Source: Candidatus Alectryocaccomicrobium excrementavium
GTDB taxonomy: Bacteria > Bacillota > Clostridia > Christensenellales > Aristaeellaceae
Direction of reading: 5' to 3'
DNA length: 42,295 nt
NCBI GenBank assembly: GCA_018716755.1
Contig: DVJN01000217.1
Location: 1-42,295, forward strand
The position numbers and the translations under genes are program-made. Shown here in pieces: positions 1 through 7,988 of this stretch (positions within the stretch are counted from its first letter, which is position 1; every line of letters begins with the position of its first letter). The notes beneath the pieces were generated by a model. The model was not told the origin of the DNA, did no database searches, and was given only the letters and a program-made list of their open reading frames with translations.

Positions 1-1440
1 GAAATCTACGGCAATTTTTCCGAGCACCTGGGCCGCTGCATCTATGGCGGCGTATACGTGGGCGAAAACTCGCCCATTCCCAACGTGAACGGCATGCGTA
101 CCGACGTGGTGGAGGCGCTGCGCCACATCCGCCTGAGCGTTCTGCGCTGGCCGGGCGGCTGCTTTGCCGATGAATACCACTGGAAGGATGGCGTGGGCCC
201 CAGAACTGCGCGCAAAACCATGGTGAACACCAATTGGGGCGGCGTGACGGAGGACAATTCCTTTGGCACGCATGAATTTTTGGAACTGTGCCGCCAAATT
301 GGCTGCAAGCCCTATATCAACGGCAACCTTGGCAGCGGCACGGTGCAGGAAATGAGCGAATGGGTGGAATACCTGACGAATCCGGGCGTTTCCCCCATGG
401 CGGACTGGCGGCGGCAGAATGGGCGCGAAGAACCATGGGAAATCCCCTATTTCGGCGTGGGGAATGAAAACTGGGGCTGTGGCGGCAATATGACCGCCGC
501 GCATTACGCGAACGAATACCGGCGCTATCAGACGTACATCCACTCGTATGGCGGCGCGCGCGTGCACAAAATCGCCTGCGGCCCGGGCACGAGCATGACG
601 AGGCCCAATTACGATTGGACGGAAACGCTGATGCGCGAGGCCGGGCGCATGATGGATGGGCTTTCCCTGCACTATTACACCACGCCGCAGCGCGCGCCCG
701 GCGCGCGGATCGACGCGACGCGCTTCACGCACGAGGAATATGCGGACACCATCCGGCGGGCCGCGTTTATCGAGTGGCTGCTGGAAACGCATGGCGCGAT
801 CATGGACCGCTACGATCCCGAAAAGCGCGTAGGCCTGATCGTGGACGAGTGGGGCACCTGGTATGACGTGGAGGAGGGCACAAACCCCGGCTTCCTTTAT
901 CAGCAGAATACCATGCGCGACGCGATGGTGGCCGCGCTCTCCCTCAACGCCTTCAACCGGCACGCCGGCCGCGTGCACATGGCGAACATCGCCCAGCTGG
1001 CGAACGTGCTGCAGGCCGTGATCCTCACTGAGGGCGAAAAGATGGTGCTCACGCCCACATACCATGTGTTTGACCTCTATAAGGTGCACCAGAATGCCAG
1101 CCTGGTGCACAGCATGGCCATCGCGCCCAAGATGGAAAACGGCCTGTGCCAGCTTTCGCAGAGCGCTTCCATCGATGCGGAGGGCACAGTGCATGTGACT
1201 GTGGCCAACCTGTCCGATACCGATGGAGCGGAGATTGAGATGTATTTCGACCAATGCGCGTTCCGGTTGCAGGAGGGCTATCTGCTGGCGGGCGACGCGC
1301 ACGCGCACAACACGTTTGAGGCGCCTGAGAGCGTGCGGCCGCAGGACTTCGGCTGCGTAACGGTTCGGGCCGCTGCCGATGGCACTCACGCGAAATTTTC
1401 GCTGCCGCGTTGCTCCGTCGTGCGCTTGAGCTTCGCGTAA
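1..1440 (+). CDS. GH51 alpha-L-arabinofuranosidase (5' partial)
   Basis: Retaining exo-enzyme that releases alpha-L-arabinofuranose from arabinan or arabinoxylan oligosaccharides. The frame is open from base 1 (reading [17 protein letters not shown]), so the ORF-track start at 58, a GTG, is internal and the gene begins outside the window; about 20-30 residues are probably missing. The GH51 pattern is clear: [13 protein letters not shown], the acid/base Glu in GVGNENWG (about residue 155 of the visible part) and the nucleophile Glu in VDEWGTW (about residue 283), followed by a C-terminal beta-sandwich ending VVRLSFA. The stop TAA is one base from the next start. With the true N-terminus unseen, a signal peptide cannot be excluded, but GH51 enzymes are usually cytoplasmic. 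Family call is very secure; the natural substrate is inferred. Confidence 0.95.
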   Translation, partial: EIYGNFSEHLGRCIYGGVYVGENSPIPNVNGMRTDVVEALRHIRLSVLRWPGGCFADEYHWKDGVGPRTARKTMVNTNWGGVTEDNSFGTHEFLELCRQIGCKPYINGNLGSGTVQEMSEWVEYLTNPGVSPMADWRRQNGREEPWEIPYFGVGNENWGCGGNMTAAHYANEYRRYQTYIHSYGGARVHKIACGPGTSMTRPNYDWTETLMREAGRMMDGLSLHYYTTPQRAPGARIDATRFTHEEYADTIRRAAFIEWLLETHGAIMDRYDPEKRVGLIVDEWGTWYDVEEGTNPGFLYQQNTMRDAMVAALSLNAFNRHAGRVHMANIAQLANVLQAVILTEGEKMVLTPTYHVFDLYKVHQNASLVHSMAIAPKMENGLCQLSQSASIDAEGTVHVTVANLSDTDGAEIEMYFDQCAFRLQEGYLLAGDAHAHNTFEAPESVRPQDFGCVTVRAAADGTHAKFSLPRCSVVRLSFA

Positions 1441-1441
1441 C

Positions 1442-1723
1442 ATGGCCGTTTCCAGCGGGGAAATCCTCTGCCGGCGCTGCGCCGCGCAGGAACTGCCGGA
1501 GCCGGAACTGTTGCGCTATCTGGATGAATACGTATCCTCCCTGCCCCAGGCCATGCGCGCCAGCGACGAAACCTATGCCCGCCGGCTGGCTGCCTGCGCC
1601 GTTTGCCAGCACCGCACGCACTATACCTGCACGCTGTGCGGTTGCTATGTGCAGGCCCGCGCGGCCAAGCGCGCTATGGCCTGCCCGCTTCCCGGCACAC
1701 CCCGCTGGGAACGGGAACTGTAA
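1442..1723 (+). CDS. Small Cys-rich protein, DUF6171-like
   Basis: A 93-residue protein starting one base after the GH51 stop, so probably translated from the same mRNA. It carries paired cysteines near the N-terminus (CRRC), then CAVC and CTLCGC toward the C-terminus, and finally ACPLP before a Trp, a layout suggesting a structural zinc or other metal site. This spacing resembles the Clostridial DUF6171 family, which has no known function as far as I recall. No signal peptide or membrane segment. The link to the arabinofuranosidase is positional only and may just be read-through. Confidence 0.7.
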   Translation: MAVSSGEILCRRCAAQELPEPELLRYLDEYVSSLPQAMRASDETYARRLAACAVCQHRTHYTCTLCGCYVQARAAKRAMACPLPGTPRWEREL

Positions 1724-1745
1724 TCCTGGAAAAGCCCCTTGCGCT

Positions 1746-3068
1746 TTATTCGAAAACCGCGATGGAGAGCATGTTCACGCTGTCCCGCGCAGAGCGGATG
1801 CGCACGCGCAAGGCGCCGGTTTGCGCGGAAACGGGGCAGATGCGCTTGTGCCCGATGGTCGATCCGTGATAGATGGCCCGCCACTGCCCATATTCATCCT
1901 GCGCTTCCAGGGAAAACGCCTCCACGCGCTGGCCCTGGCGGATGTCCTCCTGCAGCACGACATGGCGGATGGCGGCCTTTTCCGGCAGGGAGAGGATATA
2001 GTCCCAGCCGGATGGTTCCACGCGCGCCTCCAGCGGATGGGAGAACGACGCCCGCAGCCAGTCGCCCAATTCCCTGAGGCGGGCCACATCGCGCGGGTCG
2101 AGAAGGCCGTCCTTCGTGGGCGGGACGTTCAGGTGTAAGCAGGCGTTGCCGCCCACGCTGGTGATATAGGTGCGCTTGAGCCGGTCGAGCGAATGCGGCT
2201 CCTCCTCCGGGTGATAGAACCAGCCGGGCCGGATGGACATATCCACTTCCGCCGGGCAGAAGCACAGGCCGCCCGAGAGCATGATGTTCGACAGCGCGCC
2301 CAGATCGGGCATGGTGTTGTAGATGCCGTCGAGTGGGATGCAGCCGTGCAGGGGGGCAGGGCCGGTCTGCACTTCAGCCATATGGGTCAGTTCGCGGGGC
2401 ATGACGGCCCACTCGGCAAAGCGCGCTGTGCCGCTTTCGTTGCCGATCCAGCGCACGTCCGGCCCGTGGTCGTTGAAGATCACCGCGCCGGGCTGGTACT
2501 TGCGCACCAGTTCGACATAGCCGGGGAAATCGTATTCCTGCTTTCTGCCATTCGGGCCTTCGCCGCATGCGCCATCAAACCACACGATGAATACGTCGCC
2601 GTATTCGGTGAGCAGCTCGGTGAGCTGGGCCTTGTAATAGTCGTTGTAGGCCGGAGTGCCGTAGAGCGCGCAGTTGCGGTCCCAGGGCGAAAGGTAAAAG
2701 CCGAATTTCAGCCCCGCGCGGCGGCACGCATTGGCCACCTCGCGCACCACATCGCCCTTGCCGCCCTGCCAGGGGCTGTTTTTTACGCTATGCTCCGTGT
2801 ATTTGGAGGGCCACAGGCAGAACCCATCGTGGTGCTTGGCGGTGATCACCATGCCGCGCGCGCCCGCGGCCTTCACGGCCTCGGCCCACTGATCGCAATC
2901 CAGGCGCTCGGGGTTGAAAAGGGCGGGCGATTCCGTTCCCTCGCCCCATTCGCGGCCGGTGAAGGTGTTCATGCCAAAGTGGAAAAACGCGTAAAATTCC
3001 GTGTCAAACCACGCCATTTGCCGCTCGCTGGGGATGACGCTCGCGGCCGAACGCAAAAATGCCTGCAT
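1746..3068 (-). CDS. GH29 alpha-L-fucosidase
   Basis: Retaining fucosidase that removes terminal alpha-L-fucose. About 440 residues: an (alpha/beta)8 barrel (residues ~1-340) with the GH29 landmarks FFHFGMNTF, TAKHHDGFCLW, FGFYLSPWDRN and the nucleophile Asp in VWFDGACGEG, then a C-terminal beta-sandwich (~345-440). The ORF track starts at a TTG at 3089, but that codon lies inside the ribosome binding site AAAGGAGAGG; the ATG at 3068 (MQAFLRSA) is correctly spaced and chosen here. No signal peptide, so intracellular action on imported fucosylated oligosaccharides is likely. It is transcribed from its own promoter in the divergent region shared with the aminotransferase gene. Subfamily and linkage preference cannot be told. 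Confidence 0.93.
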   Translation of the reverse strand: MQAFLRSAASVIPSERQMAWFDTEFYAFFHFGMNTFTGREWGEGTESPALFNPERLDCDQWAEAVKAAGARGMVITAKHHDGFCLWPSKYTEHSVKNSPWQGGKGDVVREVANACRRAGLKFGFYLSPWDRNCALYGTPAYNDYYKAQLTELLTEYGDVFIVWFDGACGEGPNGRKQEYDFPGYVELVRKYQPGAVIFNDHGPDVRWIGNESGTARFAEWAVMPRELTHMAEVQTGPAPLHGCIPLDGIYNTMPDLGALSNIMLSGGLCFCPAEVDMSIRPGWFYHPEEEPHSLDRLKRTYITSVGGNACLHLNVPPTKDGLLDPRDVARLRELGDWLRASFSHPLEARVEPSGWDYILSLPEKAAIRHVVLQEDIRQGQRVEAFSLEAQDEYGQWRAIYHGSTIGHKRICPVSAQTGALRVRIRSARDSVNMLSIAVFE

Positions 3069-3103
3069 GGACGATCCTCTCCTTTGCAATATAGGATAAG
3101 AAT

Positions 3104-3132
3104 AGTATACAGAAAAATCACGGTTTTGGCAA
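3104..3132 (-). promoter_or_regulatory. Sigma-A promoter of the GH29 gene
   Basis: On the minus strand TTGCCA (3127-3132), a 17-base spacer and TATACT (3104-3109). It sits about 36 bases before the GH29 start codon. No clear operator or catabolite-repression site is seen beside it. Confidence 0.7.
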
Positions 3133-3152
3133 CCCGAATTTTCCCAAAGGGA

Positions 3153-3181
3153 TTTACTTTTTTTCGCGATTGCGGTATCAT
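3153..3181 (+). promoter_or_regulatory. Probable promoter of the aminotransferase operon
   Basis: TTTACT (3153-3158), 17 bases, TATCAT (3176-3181), placed just ahead of the AAGGGGGTG ribosome binding site. This gives a very short leader (start codon at 3205). Match to sigma-A consensus is moderate. Confidence 0.5.
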
Positions 3182-3204
3182 ACAGTGGTAAGGGGGTGTT
3201 GCTG

Positions 3205-4047
3205 ATGGAAACACTTGGCTATTACAATGGGAAGATCGGAGAAATCCAGGATATTTTCGTGCCCATGGACGATCGCGCCTGCTATTTCGGCGATGGAATT
3301 TACGACGCTACGAACACGCGCAACCATGTTCCATTTTTGCTGGAGGATCATGTGGACCGCTTTTACCGCAGCGCGGCGCGCGTGAATATGGAGTGCGAGC
3401 TGAAAAAGCCGGAATTGATGGAGCTTTTGCGCGATTGCGCGCGGCGGGTGGATTCGCCCGATACGCAGGTTTATTGGCAGCTTTCGCGCGGCACGGCTCC
3501 GCGCAACCACGCGTTCCCGAAAAACGCGAAAACCAATCTGTGGATCACCGTGCGGCATAAGCCGTTTGTGCCCATGCGCGCGCGTTACGCGCTGATTACG
3601 CATGAGGATACGCGCTATTTCCATTGCGATATTAAAACGATCAACCTGCTTCCCTCGGTGATGTATTCGCAGCGCGCTGCCCAGGCGGGGGCGCAGGAGT
3701 GCGTGCTGCACCGCAACGGCCGCGTGACCGAATGCGCGCATTCAAATGTGCATATCCTCAAAAATGGCGCGCTGATCACCGCTCCGCTGGACAATTTGAT
3801 CCTGGCGGGGATCACGCGCAAGCTGCTTTTGCAAAAGGCGCGCGAGCTGGGCATTCCGGTGGAGGAGCGGCCTTACACCATCGAAGAATTGCGCGGCGCG
3901 GATGAAATCCTTTTCACTGCGGCGAGCGCGCTGTGCTGCGTTGCCAACCGGCTGGATGGCGCGCCGGTGGGCGGCCGCGCGGGTGAATTGGTGGAGAAGC
4001 TGCAAAGCGCGATCGAAGCGGAACTGATCCGGCAGACGGATCGATGA
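3205..4047 (+). CDS. dat: Aminotransferase class IV, D-amino-acid aminotransferase-like
   Basis: PLP enzyme of fold type IV. D-amino-acid aminotransferases interconvert D-alanine and D-glutamate with their keto acids, supplying cell-wall precursors; branched-chain aminotransferase and aminodeoxychorismate lyase are relatives. 280 residues from ATG 3205, preferred over the GTG at 3196 because AAGGGGG overlaps that codon. Seen: VPMDDRACYFGDGIYD near the N-terminus, the PLP lysine in IKTINLLPSV, the cofactor-phosphate region around RVTECAHSN, and ILAGITRKLLL. The D-aminotransferase assignment rests on overall pattern and length and is not proven. Its stop TGA overlaps the ribosome binding site of the next gene, indicating a coupled operon. 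Confidence 0.85.
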   Translation: METLGYYNGKIGEIQDIFVPMDDRACYFGDGIYDATNTRNHVPFLLEDHVDRFYRSAARVNMECELKKPELMELLRDCARRVDSPDTQVYWQLSRGTAPRNHAFPKNAKTNLWITVRHKPFVPMRARYALITHEDTRYFHCDIKTINLLPSVMYSQRAAQAGAQECVLHRNGRVTECAHSNVHILKNGALITAPLDNLILAGITRKLLLQKARELGIPVEERPYTIEELRGADEILFTAASALCCVANRLDGAPVGGRAGELVEKLQSAIEAELIRQTDR

Positions 4048-4060
4048 GGAGGATATGGCC

Positions 4061-4684
4061 ATGCGAGTTTTGCTTGTGAACGGCAGCCCCCGGGAGGCGG
4101 GCTGCACCTATACCGCATTGATGGAAGTGGCCGGCGCGCTGGAACGCTCGGGCGTGGAATGGGAAATGTTCCAGGCGGGCGCGCAGCCCATTCGCGGCTG
4201 CACCGGCTGCGGCCGCTGCCGGCAAACGGGGGGCAAGTGCGTCTTTTCCGACCGCGTGAACGATTTGATCGACCGCGCGCGGGAGGCGGACGGCTTTGTA
4301 TTCGGTACGCCGGTGCATTATGCGGCGGCTTCGGGCGCGATCACCTCGCTGCTCGACCGGGCGTTTTATGCAAACAGCGCGGCGTTTTGCGGCAAGCCGG
4401 CCGGCGTTATCGCTTCCTGCCGGCGCGCGGGCTCCACGGCGGCGCTGGAACAATTGATGAAGTACCCCACCATTTCGCAGATGCCAGTGGTGTCCTCGCA
4501 GTACTGGCCCATGGTGCATGGCAATTCACCCGAGGAAGTGCGCAGGGATCTCGAGGGCATGCAGACCATGCGCGTGCTGGGGTATAATATGGCCTGGCTG
4601 CTCCAGTGCATCGCGGCTGGGCGCGCCGCGGGCGTGCCGGAGCCGGTGCGGGAAGCGCGGGAATGGACAAATTTCATTCGCTGA
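4061..4684 (+). CDS. NADPH-dependent FMN reductase / flavodoxin-fold protein
   Basis: A 207-residue protein of the flavodoxin-like fold. The N-terminal LLVNGSPREAGCTYTAL is the FMN-phosphate loop, and PIRGCTGCGRC with a further Cys resembles the cluster-binding Cys pattern of iron-sulfur flavoproteins, so it may bind a 4Fe-4S cluster as well as FMN. FGTPVHYAAASGAITSLLDR is the second flavin-binding segment. The ATG at 4061 is eight bases after AGGAGG (4047-4052); the upstream ATG at 4055 is too close. Probably moves electrons in the cytoplasm; donor and acceptor unknown. It overlaps the next gene by 22 bases, so the two are translationally coupled. Confidence 0.85.
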   Translation: MRVLLVNGSPREAGCTYTALMEVAGALERSGVEWEMFQAGAQPIRGCTGCGRCRQTGGKCVFSDRVNDLIDRAREADGFVFGTPVHYAAASGAITSLLDRAFYANSAAFCGKPAGVIASCRRAGSTAALEQLMKYPTISQMPVVSSQYWPMVHGNSPEEVRRDLEGMQTMRVLGYNMAWLLQCIAAGRAAGVPEPVREAREWTNFIR

Positions 4685-5829
4685 CCGCCCGCCGCGCGGG
4701 GGCGCTCGCCGTGGCGCTCCTCGCGTGGATGGCTGTGCTGGCGCTGTTGAGCCGCCTGTGCGGATACGATCCCTTTGGCACATCGGCCTATAACACCTAC
4801 ACCCTGCAGGCGCTTGCCTGGCGGGAAGGCCGCACCTGGCTTTCGCAGGACTATCCGCATTTGGAACTGGCGATTTTTGGCGGGCGCTATTATGTGAGCT
4901 TTCCGCCCGTGCCGTCGGTTCCCCTGTTTTTGCTTTCGTTCTTCTGCGGGGTGAACACGCCGGATGGCCTGCTCGTAAAGCTATATGCGCTGGGCGCATT
5001 TTCCGGTATTTACTGGTGGGCTTCGCGCCGGGGCCGCATTGGCCCGGCGCTGTTCTGGGCGTCGGCGTTTGTGTTCGCCTCGTCTCTGCTGCCGCTCATG
5101 TTGATTGGCGCGGTGTGGTATCAGGCGCAGCTGCTGGCGTTTTTGTGCACGGTGCTGGCCGTGTTGTTCGCCGAACGGAAAAGGCCCACGCCCAGCCTGA
5201 TTTTATATGCGCTGGCCGTGGGCTGCCGCCCCTTCAATGCGGTGGCGGGGCTGGCCGTGGCGGCGCTGCTGTGGCACCGCCGCGTGCCCTGGAAAAAGTG
5301 GATCCCCGGCGTGTGCGCGGGATTGGCCATTGGGCTGTGCTATGGGCTGTACAATTTGGCGCGGTTTGGCTCGTTTTTTGAATTTGGGCACAACTATCTG
5401 CCGGAATTCACGCGATCGGAGCACGGGCAGTTTTCCCTGGCCTATTTTTGGGACAATGCAAAGCTCGTGTTCACTGGCATGCCGTTTGTCAATGGGCAGT
5501 TTGCGCAATTTGGATTCAACCTGTTTTTGGCCAATCCCATCTTCCTTTTGCTGGCGGTGTGGGTGGTGGCGGACATCGTCCGCCGCCGGGTCCGTCCTGC
5601 GCAGGTGGCGGCGCTGGTGGCTATGGCGGCGCAGCTGTTTTTGCTGATGCTGCACAAGTCATTTGGCGGGTTCCAGTTTGGCCTGCGGTACACGGCGGAT
5701 CTGATCCCCTGCGCGCTGGCGTATTTTGTGCTGTCCGGCCGCCACAGGCGCGTGCGCTGGGGCGAGGCGGCGTTGATGGCCGCCGCGCTGGCATTTTTTG
5801 CCATAGGCGCGCTTTGCGTGCATATTTAG
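4663..5829 (+). CDS. Polytopic membrane protein, GT-C glycosyltransferase-like
   Basis: 388 residues with about nine to ten hydrophobic segments. After the first membrane helix comes a loop with DPFGTSAYNTYTLQ and then GGRYYVSFPPVPSVPL. That arrangement resembles GT-C enzymes (GT39/GT83-type mannosyl- or aminoarabinose-transferases), where an acidic residue after TM1 is catalytic and a following loop reads roughly YYSxxPPGxP. The ATG at 4663 lies inside the end of the flavoprotein gene; the longer ORF-track start at 4606 would add an Arg/Gly-rich stretch typical of out-of-frame coding sequence and is rejected. It would use a polyprenyl-phosphate sugar and act at the outer membrane face, but donor and acceptor are unknown. 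GT-C is an inference; a different multispanning protein is possible. Confidence 0.65.
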   Translation: MDKFHSLTARRAGALAVALLAWMAVLALLSRLCGYDPFGTSAYNTYTLQALAWREGRTWLSQDYPHLELAIFGGRYYVSFPPVPSVPLFLLSFFCGVNTPDGLLVKLYALGAFSGIYWWASRRGRIGPALFWASAFVFASSLLPLMLIGAVWYQAQLLAFLCTVLAVLFAERKRPTPSLILYALAVGCRPFNAVAGLAVAALLWHRRVPWKKWIPGVCAGLAIGLCYGLYNLARFGSFFEFGHNYLPEFTRSEHGQFSLAYFWDNAKLVFTGMPFVNGQFAQFGFNLFLANPIFLLLAVWVVADIVRRRVRPAQVAALVAMAAQLFLLMLHKSFGGFQFGLRYTADLIPCALAYFVLSGRHRRVRWGEAALMAAALAFFAIGALCVHI

Positions 5830-5892
5830 CGCCCCGGGCGGGAACGCTACGTTTTGCGGAAACGCAAATTTTGCTCGGGAGGCTGAAACGAT

Positions 5893-6057
5893 ATGAAACC
5901 CAATACGGACATTCGTTGCCGCGTGGAAAGCTGCCGCTTTCATTGCCAGGGCCAGGATTTCTGCTCGCTGAATTCCATCCAGGTGGAGCCGTGCAACGGC
6001 TGCGGCAGCGGCAACCCTTCGGATGAAAGCTGCTGCGGAAGCTATAAGACAAAGTAA
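5893..6057 (+). CDS. DUF1540 small Cys-rich protein
   Basis: A 54-residue ORF too short for the ORF track. The product begins MKPNTDIRCRVESCRFHC, followed by QDFCSLNSIQVEPC, matching the DUF1540 pattern (CxVxxCxxH...CxxxxIxV). It has eight cysteines plus one His, suggesting metal binding. GGGAGG lies nine bases before the ATG. DUF1540 proteins are widespread in spore-forming Firmicutes with no settled role. It ends just before a terminator hairpin, so it is either the last gene of the upstream operon or a short unit of its own. Confidence 0.85.
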   Translation: MKPNTDIRCRVESCRFHCQGQDFCSLNSIQVEPCNGCGSGNPSDESCCGSYKTK

Positions 6058-6077
6058 CAACTTCTTCGGATCCCCAA

Positions 6078-6112
6078 GGCGACGCGTTTCCATGCGAAAC
6101 GCGCCGCTTTTG
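6078..6112 (+). terminator. Terminator-like hairpin after DUF1540
   Basis: CGCGTTTC pairs with GAAACGCG around a five-base loop, extended by three more pairs beyond one mismatch, and followed by CTTTT. The T tract is short, so termination may be partial before the FkbM gene. Confidence 0.6.
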
Positions 6113-6172
6113 CGCATGGGGAGGGAATTTTTCTTTCCGCGCCCGCGTACAATGGGGCGGGAGCGTGATGGT

Positions 6173-7099
6173 ATGACGGGAATCGACAGGAGCTTTTACC
6201 AGATGGCGCGGGAAATTCAGAGCCTGGATGAGAAAGAGCTGTATCACCGGATGCGCCGGAGTTTTGAGGCCGTGCCCGCGGAAACGCAAAAGAGCTGCGC
6301 GGATTTCTTCAACCAGTTTTTGTATTGGGGCAGGCTCGATCCGGCCAACGGAATTTTTGAAGAGATCGAATGGAAACAGAAGGCGCTCACCGGCCACATG
6401 GAGGATTTTATCTGGGTATATGAGCGCCTGGGCGATTATCGCTCGAAAAAGACGCTCTATGCCATTTTGAACAACTGGTATTGCTATGATTTCGCCACCC
6501 CGGCGCAGGCGCGGGAAATCCTGTTTGAAAGCTATTTCGATCTGGATCTCGTTTCCTGCACCGGCGAGGAAGTGGTGGTGGATCTGGGCGCGTATACGGG
6601 CGATACGGCGCTGTCCTACCTGCGCAATTATGGGGAGGATGGCTATAAAAGGATGTATTGCTATGAAATCACGCCCAGCACGTTTGAAATTCTCACCCGC
6701 AATCTTGCGCCCTACCGAAACATCGATTGCCGCCTCAAGGGCGTGGGGGACGCGGAAGGCACTTTATACGTGCGGGATCACCAGACTTCCGCCTCCGGCA
6801 ACGCGCTGGACGCACAGGGCGGCGAGGCGGTCGCCGTCACCACGCTGGACGCGGATATCCGCGAGCCGGTCACGCTCATCAAGGCGGATATCGAGGGCTA
6901 TGAACAGAAGGCGCTGCTCGGCGCGCGGGGCCACATTGTAAGGGAGCATCCCAAACTGCTCTTTTCGGTGTACCACAACAACGAGGATTTGTGGAAAATT
7001 CCGCGCATGATCCACGAAATGTCCCCGGACTACAAATTCTATCTGCGTTTTGATGGCTCGCCCATCTACCCCACCGAAATCACGCTCTTTGCGCTGTGA
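6173..7099 (+). CDS. FkbM-family SAM-dependent methyltransferase
   Basis: 308 residues. The Rossmann SAM-binding motif VVDLGAYTGDTALSYL is near residue 140, and IKADIEGYEQKALLGA near residue 240 is the conserved FkbM segment; the region ahead (~1-130) is helical and of unknown role. FkbM proteins methylate hydroxyl groups on sugars or polyketides; many act on surface polysaccharides, which would fit the nearby GT-C-like gene, but the target is unknown. I chose ATG 6173 (MTGIDRSF) because GGGAG lies nine bases before it; the ORF-track start at 6023 overlaps the DUF1540 gene and the hairpin. A strong terminator follows directly. Confidence 0.88.
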   Translation: MTGIDRSFYQMAREIQSLDEKELYHRMRRSFEAVPAETQKSCADFFNQFLYWGRLDPANGIFEEIEWKQKALTGHMEDFIWVYERLGDYRSKKTLYAILNNWYCYDFATPAQAREILFESYFDLDLVSCTGEEVVVDLGAYTGDTALSYLRNYGEDGYKRMYCYEITPSTFEILTRNLAPYRNIDCRLKGVGDAEGTLYVRDHQTSASGNALDAQGGEAVAVTTLDADIREPVTLIKADIEGYEQKALLGARGHIVREHPKLLFSVYHNNEDLWKIPRMIHEMSPDYKFYLRFDGSPIYPTEITLFAL

Positions 7100-7100
7100 A

Positions 7101-7147
7101 ATGCGGCTCTCCACCGGAAACATTTTCCGCGGAGAGCCGCATGTTTT
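7101..7147 (+). terminator. Strong intrinsic terminator after FkbM
   Basis: Twelve perfect pairs (ATGCGGCTCTCC with GGAGAGCCGCAT) around an 18-base loop that can form a small inner hairpin, followed by GTTTTAT. It separates the plus-strand operon from the convergent GRE activase gene, whose stop codon overlaps the T tract. Confidence 0.9.
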
Positions 7148-7988
7148 ATAGCGTGCGCACTTCGATGCCGCGCTTTTGGTAGGGCGCTTCGTGGATCTCC
7201 ACGGGCCGGGCAGGGTCAAAAGTGGGCGCGTAGGGCTTTGCCACCATCTCATATTTGGCTGCCGCCGTAAAGTGATAGGGGAGCAGCTCCACGCGCAGAA
7301 GGTTTTTCGCCCCTTCGAGCAGGGCGGCGGTCTGCTCGGCCGTGCCCATTGCGTCGTTCACGCCGGGAATCAGCGGTACGCGCGCGATGAAAGGCTTTTC
7401 GTGCGCCTTGAGATAGGCCAGATGGCGCAGGATGGGCGCGTTGTCCACGCCCGTGTGGCGGCGGTGCGCGGCCGGGTCGGGGTGCTTAATATCGATCATC
7501 ACCAGATCCATGGACGCGCGCATGCGGGCAAAATCCTCATCCGCGCAATAGCCGCTGGTTTCGATGGCGGTGTGCAGGCCGTCCAGCAGGGGGATCACCG
7601 CCTCGACAAAGGGCCACTGCATCATGGGCTCTCCGCCGGAAAAGGTCACGCCGCCTTCTGCCGCCAGAAACGTGCTGGCGCGCCGGAGCCGCCCGGCCAG
7701 CGCTTCCGCCTCCATGCGCTGCCCTGCGATGCGGCGCAGTCCGCCGGGGCAGACGGGCAGGCAGCGCCCGCATACCACACAGCCATCCGGGTGCCCGCAC
7801 ACAGCCCTGCACGCGCCGCAGTGCGTGCAGACGGCCGCGCTCACCATGATCTGCGGCTGGGGCGACAGGCCTTCGGGGTTGTGGCACCAGCTGCACCGCA
7901 GCGGGCACCCCTTCAGGAACACCGTGGTACGGATGCCGGGCCCGTCGTGCAGGGCGAACTCCTTGATGTCAAAAACGACGCCCGTCAT
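7146..7988 (-). CDS. Glycyl-radical enzyme activating protein (radical SAM)
   Basis: Radical-SAM activase that abstracts a hydrogen from the glycine of its partner GRE. 280 residues. GIRTTVFLKGCPLRCSWC carries the CxxxCxxC site for the SAM-binding 4Fe-4S cluster. An insert with two full ferredoxin motifs follows (CTHCGACRAVC and CVVCGRCLPVC); such eight-Cys inserts occur in activases of GRE eliminases and decarboxylases, whereas the pyruvate formate-lyase activase lacks them. FSGGEPMMQ is the SAM-binding GGE motif. The ATG at 7988 overlaps the GRE stop (ATGA), and GGAG is eight bases upstream; the longer ORF-track start is rejected. Cytoplasmic and oxygen-sensitive. Its partner is almost certainly the adjacent GRE. 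Confidence 0.95.
   Translation of the reverse strand: MTGVVFDIKEFALHDGPGIRTTVFLKGCPLRCSWCHNPEGLSPQPQIMVSAAVCTHCGACRAVCGHPDGCVVCGRCLPVCPGGLRRIAGQRMEAEALAGRLRRASTFLAAEGGVTFSGGEPMMQWPFVEAVIPLLDGLHTAIETSGYCADEDFARMRASMDLVMIDIKHPDPAAHRRHTGVDNAPILRHLAYLKAHEKPFIARVPLIPGVNDAMGTAEQTAALLEGAKNLLRVELLPYHFTAAAKYEMVAKPYAPTFDPARPVEIHEAPYQKRGIEVRTL

Noticed and set aside
2193-3191. 332-codon plus-strand ORF opposite GH29
   Set aside because: Shadow of the fucosidase gene; its end runs through the promoter region.
6023-6172. N-terminal extension of the FkbM protein in the ORF track
   Set aside because: It overlaps the DUF1540 gene and the terminator-like hairpin; a better-spaced start exists at 6173.
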